Source: Bacillota bacterium
GTDB lineage: Bacteria > Bacillota > Clostridia > Oscillospirales > Oscillospiraceae
Assembly (NCBI GenBank): GCA_030529825.1
Contig: JAUMWD010000001.1
Coordinates: 249,682-313,681 of the forward strand
DNA: 64,000 nt
Direction: 5' to 3'
Under the pieces are notes generated by a model. The model was not told where the DNA came from and did no database searches. It worked only from the letters and a program-made list of their open reading frames with translations. A program made the translations under genes and the position numbers. Below are positions 50,493 through 57,034 of this stretch, piece after piece (the stretch's first letter is position 1; every line of letters starts with the position of its first letter).

Positions 50493-51893
50493 ATGGAAAA
50501 TATGGATAACATGGACTTCGAGACTATACATGATAAACAGTTCGATGAATTGTTTCAGCTTCTTGAAAACCGACGAATGAAGGAACTCAAGGGTATCCTC
50601 GAAGAAATGAACGAATTCGACATTGCAGAATTCGTTGCAGAGCTTGACGAGGGTATGATGCCCGTGGTGTTCCGTCTGCTTCCCAAGGGGATGGCCGCCG
50701 ACGTTTTCGCAAACTTTGAGGCTCCCGAGCAGGAGCTAATCATTAACTCCATCACCGACTCCGAGCTGGGTGCCATTATTGAAGAGCTCTATGTTGACGA
50801 CGCCGTTGACATGATGGAGGAGCTTCCCGCAAATGTGGTAAAGCGTGTCATGCGCACCGCCACTCCCGAAACCCGAAACCTCATTAACCAGTATCTCAAG
50901 TATCCCGAAAACTCCGCAGGCAGCATAATGACCGCGGAGTTCGTGGACCTCAAAAAATACATGAATGTAAAGGAATCCATTGCCCGTATTCGCCGCATCG
51001 GTGAGGACAAGGAAACCATTTACACCTGCTTTGTCACCTCCGCCGACCGCAAGCTTGAGGGCGTTGTTTCCGTCAAGGAGCTGCTCCTCAGCGACGATGA
51101 AACCGTGGTGGAGGACATCATGGACACCAATATTGTCTTTGCCATGACCCACGATGACCAGGAGGAGGTCGCGGAGAAAATCTCCGACTACGACCTCATG
51201 GCTATCCCCGTTGTGGACAGAGAAGGCCGCCTCGTGGGCATCGTCACCGTCGACGACGTCATCGATGTTATGGAGCAGGAGACCACCGAGGACTTCGAAA
51301 TCATGGCCGCTATGACACCTTCGGACAAGCCCTATTCCCGCACGGGTGCCGCGGAAATGTGGAGACTCCGCGTGCCATGGCTCATGTTCCTAATGCTTTC
51401 CGCCACCTTCACAAGCATGATTCTCAACTCCTTTGAGGATGCGCTTTCCGTGCAGACCGTGCTCATCGGCTTTATCCCCATGCTCATGGGTACCGGCGGC
51501 AACTCCGGCGCCCAGTCCTCCACAGCGGTTATCCGAAGCCTTTCCATTGGCGATACGGAGCCTGCGGATGTGTTGAGCGTCATCTGGAAGGAGCTTCGCG
51601 TTTCCGTGCTTTGCGGCGCAACTCTTTCCGCTGTAAACTTCCTCAAAATGCTTTTGGTTGACCGGATGCTGCTGGGAAATCCCTCCGTAACGGTCATTGT
51701 TGCGGCAACGGTCTCTATCTCTATTCTGTTCATCGTCATGTTCGCAAAGGTTGTGGGCTCGACCTTGCCCATAATTGCGGAAAAAATCGGTGTTGACCCT
51801 GCGGTCATGGCAAATCCGCTGATTTCCACCATTACCGACGCTGTATCCCTGCTCATCTATCTTGAAATGGCAAAGGTATTCCTCCATATATGA
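50493..51893 (+). CDS. mgtE: Magnesium transporter MgtE
   Basis: A 466-residue MgtE channel. The cytosolic N domain (about 1-125) is a superhelix with repeats containing LLPKGMAADVF. Two CBS domains (about 130-260, ending in VGIVTVDDVIDVMEQE) bind Mg2+ and gate the pore. Five membrane helices (about 280-466) include the selectivity segment MGTGGNSGAQSS. The start at 50493 follows AAAGGAGG. A longer frame from 50436 overlaps the promoter start region. The stop overlaps the AEC transporter start (ATGA), so they are translated together. Confidence 0.95.
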   Translation: MENMDNMDFETIHDKQFDELFQLLENRRMKELKGILEEMNEFDIAEFVAELDEGMMPVVFRLLPKGMAADVFANFEAPEQELIINSITDSELGAIIEELYVDDAVDMMEELPANVVKRVMRTATPETRNLINQYLKYPENSAGSIMTAEFVDLKKYMNVKESIARIRRIGEDKETIYTCFVTSADRKLEGVVSVKELLLSDDETVVEDIMDTNIVFAMTHDDQEEVAEKISDYDLMAIPVVDREGRLVGIVTVDDVIDVMEQETTEDFEIMAAMTPSDKPYSRTGAAEMWRLRVPWLMFLMLSATFTSMILNSFEDALSVQTVLIGFIPMLMGTGGNSGAQSSTAVIRSLSIGDTEPADVLSVIWKELRVSVLCGATLSAVNFLKMLLVDRMLLGNPSVTVIVAATVSISILFIVMFAKVVGSTLPIIAEKIGVDPAVMANPLISTITDAVSLLIYLEMAKVFLHI

Positions 51894-52807
51894 CAGTAAT
51901 TTTTGAAAAAATGGCCATGATGGTCATATTCCTCGCCGGCGGCTACATCTTCGCAAGAATGAAGGTGGTGGGACCGGAATTCAACAAGGGCCTTTCAAAG
52001 CTTGTTATAAACTTTTTCCTGGTGGGCCTGATTCTGTCCTCCGTGGTCAACAAGGAATTTGACATGACCGGCGGAGAGCTCCTTTTAAGCCTCGGGCTGT
52101 GGTTCGTTATGATTGCCGTCAGCGTTACTCTTGGATGGCTGACTCCCCGCATTTTTCGCATGAAGTCAGGGGATACGGGTATGTACAGCCTCATGGTGGG
52201 CTTCATGAACAACGGCTTCATGGGCTTTCCCTTGGTCGTTGCCATATACGGCGCAGACGCGCTGTTCTTTGCGGCCCTCTCAAACATTCCCTTTAACCTT
52301 GTGCTTTACACCCTGGGATTAATCTTCCTCAACAGCGGTGAAGGCGGTCAGAAGGTGAATTTTAAGCGCGTTATCAACGCTCCCATTGTTGCAACTCTGG
52401 CGGCAATACTCATCCTTGCATTTAAAATCCCTCTGCCGGGATTTGTTGAAGATACCTTGGGCTATATGTCCTCGGCAACCGTACCCCTTTCCATGATGTG
52501 CATCGGCGTATCTCTGGGAGGCGTTGCCCTGAAGGACGCATTCTGCCACCCGAGACTGTATCTTATCAGCCTCATGAGGCTTGTTGCTTGCCCGCTGATT
52601 ACATGGCTTGTGCTCAAGGGCATTGTGGCCGATCCCGTTATGTTGGGTACAATTGTGCTGCTTTCGGCAACACCAACGGCGGTTATATGCACAATTCTCG
52701 GCATCGAAAACGGCCGCGACGGCATTGAATCCTCCGAAGGCGTTTTGCTTTCAACGGTGCTGTCCACGGGTACAATACCGCTTCTTATTTCAATACTCGG
52801 ATTATAA
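51890..52807 (+). CDS. AEC-family transporter (auxin efflux carrier-like)
   Basis: A 305-residue membrane permease with 10 helices in the two-fold inverted arrangement of the AEC/PIN superfamily. Bacterial members export or import organic acids such as malate. The family motif GFMNNGFMGFPL lies in the fourth helix (about 104-115) and the pseudo-repeat ATVPLSMMCIGVSLGG in the second half. It is translationally coupled to mgtE, though a functional link to magnesium is not obvious. It ends at a strong terminator. Confidence 0.88.
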   Translation: MTVIFEKMAMMVIFLAGGYIFARMKVVGPEFNKGLSKLVINFFLVGLILSSVVNKEFDMTGGELLLSLGLWFVMIAVSVTLGWLTPRIFRMKSGDTGMYSLMVGFMNNGFMGFPLVVAIYGADALFFAALSNIPFNLVLYTLGLIFLNSGEGGQKVNFKRVINAPIVATLAAILILAFKIPLPGFVEDTLGYMSSATVPLSMMCIGVSLGGVALKDAFCHPRLYLISLMRLVACPLITWLVLKGIVADPVMLGTIVLLSATPTAVICTILGIENGRDGIESSEGVLLSTVLSTGTIPLLISILGL

Positions 52808-52838
52808 AAATCGCAGGAAGATTTCCTGCGATTTTTTC
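52805..52838 (+). terminator. Terminator after the AEC transporter
   Basis: AAAATCGCAGGAA pairs with TTCCTGCGATTTT across a GAT loop and continues into TTTTTT. The next promoter -35 begins directly after it. Confidence 0.92.
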
Positions 52839-52867
52839 TTGACAATCATGCGACATTATGATATCTT
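52839..52867 (+). promoter_or_regulatory. Promoter of the SPFH-RHH pair
   Basis: TTGACA (52839-52844) and TATCTT (52862-52867) have a 17-base spacer. A perfect 12-base palindrome TTTGATATCAAA (52868-52879) lies immediately downstream at the predicted start and could be an operator, possibly for the ribbon-helix-helix protein of the same operon (inference). Confidence 0.7.
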
Positions 52868-52898
52868 TTTGATATCAAATAGATGGAGGCTTTTTCTA

Positions 52899-53915
52899 AT
52901 GAAAGAAATTATTCTCAATAATAAGAAAAACGGCATGGCAATGCTGCTCCTCTGCATTGTTCTTTATCTTGCCGGTATCGGCGTTACCGTACTGGGTACA
53001 ATCATGCGCAGTGACATTATAATTGCGATCGGTATTTTGTGGCTCTGCATTGGCTGGGTACCTTTCTTGGGCCTGCGCATTCTGAAGCCTCAGGAGGCAC
53101 TTGTTCTCACCCTTTTCGGCAAGTACGTGGGAACTCTCAAGGATGCAGGCTTCTACTATGTAAATCCCTTCTGCGGTGCCGTTAATCCCGCTGCAAAGAC
53201 CAAGCTCAATCAGAGCGGCGATGTGGATAACGGCGGAAAGAACGTTCTTGCGGCTCTGGGCAATGCAAACGCCGCCGCGGCAATGGCAGCGGAATCCGCA
53301 GGCAAGAAGATTTCCATGAAGGTTATGACCCTTTCCAACAGCCGTCAGAAGATTAATGACTGCCTGGGCAACCCCATTGAAATCGGCATTGCAGTTACCT
53401 GGCGCGTTGTGGACACTGCAAAGGCAGTGTTCGACGTTGACAACTACAAGGAATATCTCTCACTGCAGTGCGACAGCGCTCTGCGCAACATCGTGCGCCT
53501 TTATCCTTATGATGTTGCACCCAACGTAGATACCACAGGCGACGGTGTTGCCGATGAGGGCAGCCTCCGCGGCTCCAGCGAGGTCGTTGCACAGCGCATA
53601 CGTGACGAAATTCAGAGCAAGGTTGCTGACGCGGGCCTTGAAATCATCGAAGCACGCATTACCTACCTTGCCTACGCCCCTGAAATTGCTGCAGTCATGC
53701 TTCAGCGCCAGCAGGCAAGTGCAATCATTGATGCCCGCAAGATGATTGTTGACGGCGCAGTGGGCATGGTTGAAATGGCACTTAACCGCCTTAATGAGAG
53801 CGAGCTTGTGGAGCTTGACGAGGAACGCAAGGCAGCCATGGTTTCCAACCTGCTTGTTGTTCTCTGCGCAAACCACGATGCACAGCCTATCGTAAATTCC
53901 GGAAGCCTTTACTGA
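52899..53915 (+). CDS. SPFH/Band 7 domain membrane protein
   Basis: A 338-residue protein with two N-terminal membrane helices (about 13-34 and 38-58), then an SPFH domain starting with [26 protein letters not shown] (typical stomatin/prohibitin-like entry) and a helical C-terminus with [26 protein letters not shown] proteins oligomerise on membranes and organise lipid domains or secreted-protein quality control. It also carries a glycine/alanine-rich insertion near 105-140. The ATG at 52899 follows GGAGG. Longer upstream frames start inside the AEC gene and cross the terminator, so they are rejected. Confidence 0.92.
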   Translation: MKEIILNNKKNGMAMLLLCIVLYLAGIGVTVLGTIMRSDIIIAIGILWLCIGWVPFLGLRILKPQEALVLTLFGKYVGTLKDAGFYYVNPFCGAVNPAAKTKLNQSGDVDNGGKNVLAALGNANAAAAMAAESAGKKISMKVMTLSNSRQKINDCLGNPIEIGIAVTWRVVDTAKAVFDVDNYKEYLSLQCDSALRNIVRLYPYDVAPNVDTTGDGVADEGSLRGSSEVVAQRIRDEIQSKVADAGLEIIEARITYLAYAPEIAAVMLQRQQASAIIDARKMIVDGAVGMVEMALNRLNESELVELDEERKAAMVSNLLVVLCANHDAQPIVNSGSLY

Positions 53916-53916
53916 T

Positions 53917-54114
53917 ATGGCAGAGAAAAAACAGATACCCTTAAGGGTTTCCGCAAAGCTCTATGATGCCATAGCCGCATGGGCGGAGGACGATTTCCGC
54001 TCGGTTAATGGACAGATTGAGTATCTGCTGACGGAATGCGTCAAGCAGCGTAAGAAAAACGGCAAATACGTTTCCGACACCATTGATGAACCCATTGAGC
54101 TGGACATTGAGTGA
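53917..54114 (+). CDS. Ribbon-helix-helix (Arc-type) protein
   Basis: A 65-residue acidic-tailed protein. The N-terminal strand KQIPLRVS followed by two helices (AKLYDAIAAWAEDDFRSVNGQIEYLLTECVKQ) fits an Arc/MetJ ribbon-helix-helix DNA-binding fold. It starts one base after the SPFH stop, so the two are produced together. Similar pairs of an SPFH protein and an RHH protein occur in other Clostridia (from memory). The natural candidate target is its own promoter palindrome at 52868-52879. Confidence 0.75.
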   Translation: MAEKKQIPLRVSAKLYDAIAAWAEDDFRSVNGQIEYLLTECVKQRKKNGKYVSDTIDEPIELDIE

Positions 54115-54144
54115 GATTTTTGAACGGAATGCCGTAAAAGAAGA

Positions 54145-54175
54145 TAAAAAACACCCGCTTCGGCGGGTGCTTTTT
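54145..54175 (+). terminator. Terminator of the SPFH-RHH operon
   Basis: CACCCGC (54152-54158) pairs with GCGGGTG (54163-54169), flanked by an A run and followed by CTTTTTG. Confidence 0.9.
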
Positions 54176-54290
54176 GCTGCTTAATATGATGAATTTGTCT
54201 AACTGATTTCTTTCTCGGTACGAATATTCTGTGGCGACAATTCCTCTGCTCGTAACGGTTTTGGGACTGGGTTGAGATAATGCAGTCCTT

Positions 54291-54335
54291 AAAAAATTAA
54301 AACAGCCAACCGTCGGTTGGCTGTTTTAATTTTTT
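54291..54335. terminator. Long bidirectional hairpin with no adjacent gene
   Basis: A perfect stem of 21 bp (54291-54311 with 54315-54335) with a GTC loop, A-rich on the left and T-rich on the right. The nearest upstream gene already ends at another terminator. The 115 bases between them contain no ORF, so this may end a small untranslated RNA or be a remnant. Confidence 0.8.
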
Positions 54336-54379
54336 GAATTTCAGCAAAATTTTTTGAAAATTTTATCCCCCCATGGGGC

Positions 54380-54408
54380 TTGCGGGGCGATTTTTTGCGT
54401 GCTATTCT
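54380..54408 (+). promoter_or_regulatory. Promoter candidate for the DUF2292-like/ECF genes
   Basis: TTGCGG (54380-54385) and TATTCT (54403-54408) have a 17-base spacer. The start is about 25 bases before the small ORF. Confidence 0.45.
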
Positions 54409-54440
54409 GTTATCACAGTAAAGAATATGAGGTGAAGCAG

Positions 54441-54596
54441 ATGGCAGAAAGCTCTTCTTCCGTTAAACTCACCGAAAAAGAAGCTCAGCTTATCAGAATG
54501 ATACGGGAGTTGGGTTTCGGTGAAATCCGCATCTTCGTTGCCGACTCACAGCCGGTAAGAGCCGAAGAAATAAAGAAAAGCGTAAAATTTAATTAA
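54441..54596 (+). CDS. DUF2292-like (YezD-type) small protein
   Basis: A 51-residue protein starting MAESSSSVKLTEKEAQLIRM, with a compact beta-type core GEIRIFVADSQPVRAEEIKKSVKF. This pattern (basic helix, then a KI.V.DG.PV..EE strand pair) is that of the DUF2292/YezD family of unknown function. GAGGTGAAG lies just upstream of the ATG at 54441. A longer in-frame version from 54354 has no ribosome site and overlaps the promoter. In Clostridia such peptides are often next to transporter genes, here an ECF S component. Confidence 0.7.
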   Translation: MAESSSSVKLTEKEAQLIRMIRELGFGEIRIFVADSQPVRAEEIKKSVKFN

Positions 54597-54614
54597 TACA
54601 ACCGACTGAACAAC

Positions 54615-54662
54615 AGCAGGTCATATCCGCAAGATGCTTGCGGAATATGCGCCTGCTTTTTG
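54615..54662 (+). terminator. Terminator or attenuator between the small ORF and the ECF gene
   Basis: AGCAGG (54615-54620) pairs with CCTGCT (54652-54657), and the inner CATATCCGCAA pairs with TTGCGGAATATG (one bulged base), followed by TTTTTG. It lies 22 bases before the ECF ATG, so transcription of the transporter may depend on read-through. Confidence 0.7.
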
Positions 54663-54684
54663 TTTTGTCAGAAAAGGAGAAAAA

Positions 54685-55227
54685 ATGTCAAAAGTAAAAA
54701 AATCCATTATCACCGCCATATGCATAGCTTTGTGTGTGGTATTACCCCTTGCGTTTCACAGTGTGCCCAATGCAGGCTCAATATTCTGCCCCATGCACAT
54801 TCCCGTGCTGCTCTGCGGACTCATATGCGGCGGTCCTTTAGGTCTGCTTTGCGGTCTTGCAGGTCCGCTGCTTTCAAGCCTCATGACAGGCATGCCTCCT
54901 GCGGCAATACTTCCTGCCATGATGGTTGAGCTTGCAGCCTACGGCTTGCTTGCGGGACTTATTATGAAGCTTGTACGCACGGGCTCCGCTTATGCCGACC
55001 TTTACATCAGCCTTGCTGCCGCAATGCTCGGCGGCAGAATACTGTCCGGCATTGCAAAAGCACTCATATTCGCAAAAGGCACCATGAGTATGTCCGTTTG
55101 GGCAAGCTCCTATTTCGTTACCTCTCTGCCCGGCATAATCATCCAGCTTGCAATCATTCCCTCTTTGGTGTTTACCCTTATGAAGGCAAACCTTATTCCC
55201 GAGCGCTATCCCAAATCATGTGAATAA
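54685..55227 (+). CDS. ECF transporter S component
   Basis: A 180-residue membrane protein with six helices and the S-component layout. The helices carry CPMHIPVLLCGLICGGPLGLLCGLAGPLLSSLMTG, the conserved glycine-rich loop that binds the energising T subunit. S components capture vitamins or metals and share the EcfAAT module, not encoded here. The substrate cannot be assigned: there is no specific motif for riboflavin, thiamin, biotin or folate. The ATG at 54685 follows AAGGAG. It is probably co-regulated with the DUF2292-like peptide through the hairpin between them. Confidence 0.88.
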   Translation: MSKVKKSIITAICIALCVVLPLAFHSVPNAGSIFCPMHIPVLLCGLICGGPLGLLCGLAGPLLSSLMTGMPPAAILPAMMVELAAYGLLAGLIMKLVRTGSAYADLYISLAAAMLGGRILSGIAKALIFAKGTMSMSVWASSYFVTSLPGIIIQLAIIPSLVFTLMKANLIPERYPKSCE

Positions 55228-55254
55228 CGGTCAGATGTACTCCATATCTCTTAA

Positions 55255-55284
55255 AGGACAGCCCTGCGGGGCTGTTCTTTTTAT
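55255..55284 (+). terminator. Terminator after the ECF S component
   Basis: ACAGCCC pairs with GGGCTGT across a TGCG loop (55258-55264 with 55269-55275) and runs into CTTTTTAT. Confidence 0.85.
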
Positions 55285-55292
55285 CCTCGGCA

Positions 55293-55327
55293 GCAAAAAA
55301 GCAGGTGTAAAACACCTGCTTTTTGTT
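55293..55327. terminator. Bidirectional terminator facing the ABC-F gene
   Basis: AAAAAGCAGGTGT pairs with ACACCTGCTTTTT across an AAA loop. The poly-A on the left serves the minus-strand ABC-F gene and the T run on the right serves plus-strand read-through. Confidence 0.88.
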
Positions 55328-55329
55328 GT

Positions 55330-56934
55330 TTATCGTGTTTCGAGCTCGTAGCCTGCAATGTTCATATATTCATCGAAGCTGCACTGACGGTCAATGATGC
55401 CGTCCTCGGTGATTTCGATTATGCGGTTTGCCACGGTCTGGGTGAGCTGATGGTCATGGCTTGAGAAAATAACGTTGTGCTTAAAGGCCTCAAGACCGTT
55501 ATTGAGCGCGGCGATGCTTTCAAGGTCAAGGTGGTTGGTGGGCTGGTCAAGCACAAGGACATTCGCGCCGGAGAGCATCATTTTGCTTATCATGCAGCGC
55601 ACCTTTTCGCCGCCGGACAGTACCTTGACGGGCTTATATACATCGTCGCCGCTGAAGAGCATTCTGCCTAAGAAGGTGCGGAGATAGCTTTCGCGCTTGT
55701 CCTCGGAAAACTGACGAATCCAATCCATGAGGTCATAGTCGCAGTTTTCAAAATAGCTGTTGTGGTCCTTGGGGAAGTAGGCCTGAGTTGTGGATGCGCC
55801 CCATTTTACGGAGCCGCTGTCGGGCTCCTCCTCGCCCATGAGGATTTTGAACAGCATGGTTACCGCAAGCTCGTTTTTGCCGATGATGGCGATTTTGTCC
55901 TCTTTGCCCACGATGAAGCTTATGTTATTGAGAAGCTTAACCCCGTCAACGGTTTTGGAAACCTCGGTGACGAAGAGTCTGTCCTTGCCGGGCTCGCGGT
56001 CAGCCTTGAAGCCTACCCAGGGGTAGCGGCGTCCGGAGGCGGGAAGCTCCTCCACGGTTAGCTTATCAAGAAGCTTTCTGCGGCTTGTGGCCTGACGGGA
56101 CTTGGACTTGTTGGCGGAGAAGCGGGCGATGAAGGTCTGCAGCTCCTGAATCTTCTGCTCCGCCTTCTTGTTCTGGTCCTTTATGAGCTTCTGCATGAGC
56201 TGGCTGGATTCATACCAGAAATCGTAGTTGCCCACATACATCTTGATTTTACCGTAGTCGATATCAACGATGTGGGTGCAGACATTGTTGAGGAAGTAGC
56301 GGTCATGGCTGACAACAAGCACCGTACCCTCATAATCCATGAGAAAGTCCTCAAGCCACACAACGGAGTTCAGGTCCAGATTGTTGGTGGGCTCGTCCAG
56401 AAGGATGATGTCGGGATTTCCGAAAAGAGCCTGGGCCAGCAGGACCTTGACCTTCATTCGGGGGTCCATGTCCGCCATCATTGTCTCGTGGAATTCGGGG
56501 GAGATGCCCAAGCCCTGAAGAATGCGGCTGGCATCGGATTCGGCTTCCCAGCCGCCAAGCTCCGCAAACTCCTCCTCCAGCTCTGCGGCGCGAAGTCCGT
56601 CTTCGTCGGTGAAGTCGGGCTTTTCATATATGGCGTCCTTTTCCTTGCCGCAGTTATAAAGGCGCTCGTTGCCCATGATTACGGTGTCCATGACGGAGTA
56701 GTCATCGTACATATTCTGATTCTGCTTCAGCACGGACATGCGCTTTTTGGGATCAATATGCACGGAGCCCGTGGAGGGCTCAAGCTCTCCGGAGAGAATG
56801 CGGACGAAGGTGGATTTGCCTGCGCCGTTTGCACCGATTATGCCGTAGCAGTTGCCGGCGGTGAAGGTTAGGTCAACGCGGGAAAACAGAATGTTTCCGC
56901 AGAAATTTATGGAAAGGTCATTTACTGATAGCAT
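55330..56934 (-). CDS. ABC-F family ATPase (YkpA-like)
   Basis: A 534-residue soluble ABC-F protein with two ABC domains and no membrane part. Family members act on the ribosome (translation factor or antibiotic resistance). Domain 1 has Walker A GANGAGKST (34-42) and Walker B DIILLDEPTNNLD, but its signature is PRMKVKV instead of LSGGxKxR. The inter-domain linker contains the P-site tRNA interaction motif region (about 235-300) with YESSQLMQKLIKDQNKKAEQ. Domain 2 has a degenerate Walker A (IGKNELAVT) and an intact signature LSGGEKVR with LDQPTNHLD. The degenerate second Walker A also occurs in YkpA relatives. It is not an obvious resistance gene. Confidence 0.92.
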   Translation of the reverse strand: MLSVNDLSINFCGNILFSRVDLTFTAGNCYGIIGANGAGKSTFVRILSGELEPSTGSVHIDPKKRMSVLKQNQNMYDDYSVMDTVIMGNERLYNCGKEKDAIYEKPDFTDEDGLRAAELEEEFAELGGWEAESDASRILQGLGISPEFHETMMADMDPRMKVKVLLAQALFGNPDIILLDEPTNNLDLNSVVWLEDFLMDYEGTVLVVSHDRYFLNNVCTHIVDIDYGKIKMYVGNYDFWYESSQLMQKLIKDQNKKAEQKIQELQTFIARFSANKSKSRQATSRRKLLDKLTVEELPASGRRYPWVGFKADREPGKDRLFVTEVSKTVDGVKLLNNISFIVGKEDKIAIIGKNELAVTMLFKILMGEEEPDSGSVKWGASTTQAYFPKDHNSYFENCDYDLMDWIRQFSEDKRESYLRTFLGRMLFSGDDVYKPVKVLSGGEKVRCMISKMMLSGANVLVLDQPTNHLDLESIAALNNGLEAFKHNVIFSSHDHQLTQTVANRIIEITEDGIIDRQCSFDEYMNIAGYELETR

Positions 56935-56964
56935 GATTTTTACCTCGGTTTAAGAATAATTGAT

Positions 56965-56994
56965 ATTTTATCACACACCTGCTCTCTATTGCAA
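56965..56994 (-). promoter_or_regulatory. Promoter of the ABC-F gene
   Basis: On the minus strand TTGCAA (56994-56989) and TAAAAT (56970-56965) have an 18-base spacer. The -35 hexamer is palindromic and is shared with the divergent GH36 promoter. Confidence 0.55.
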
Positions 56995-57017
56995 GGGGAG
57001 AGGATTTTTGATATTAT
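56989..57017 (+). promoter_or_regulatory. Promoter of the alpha-galactosidase gene
   Basis: TTGCAA (56989-56994) and TATTAT (57012-57017) have a 17-base spacer. It uses the same palindromic -35 as the opposite promoter, so only one polymerase could bind at a time. Confidence 0.55.
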
Positions 57018-57034
57018 CCGATTGAGGTGATTAT

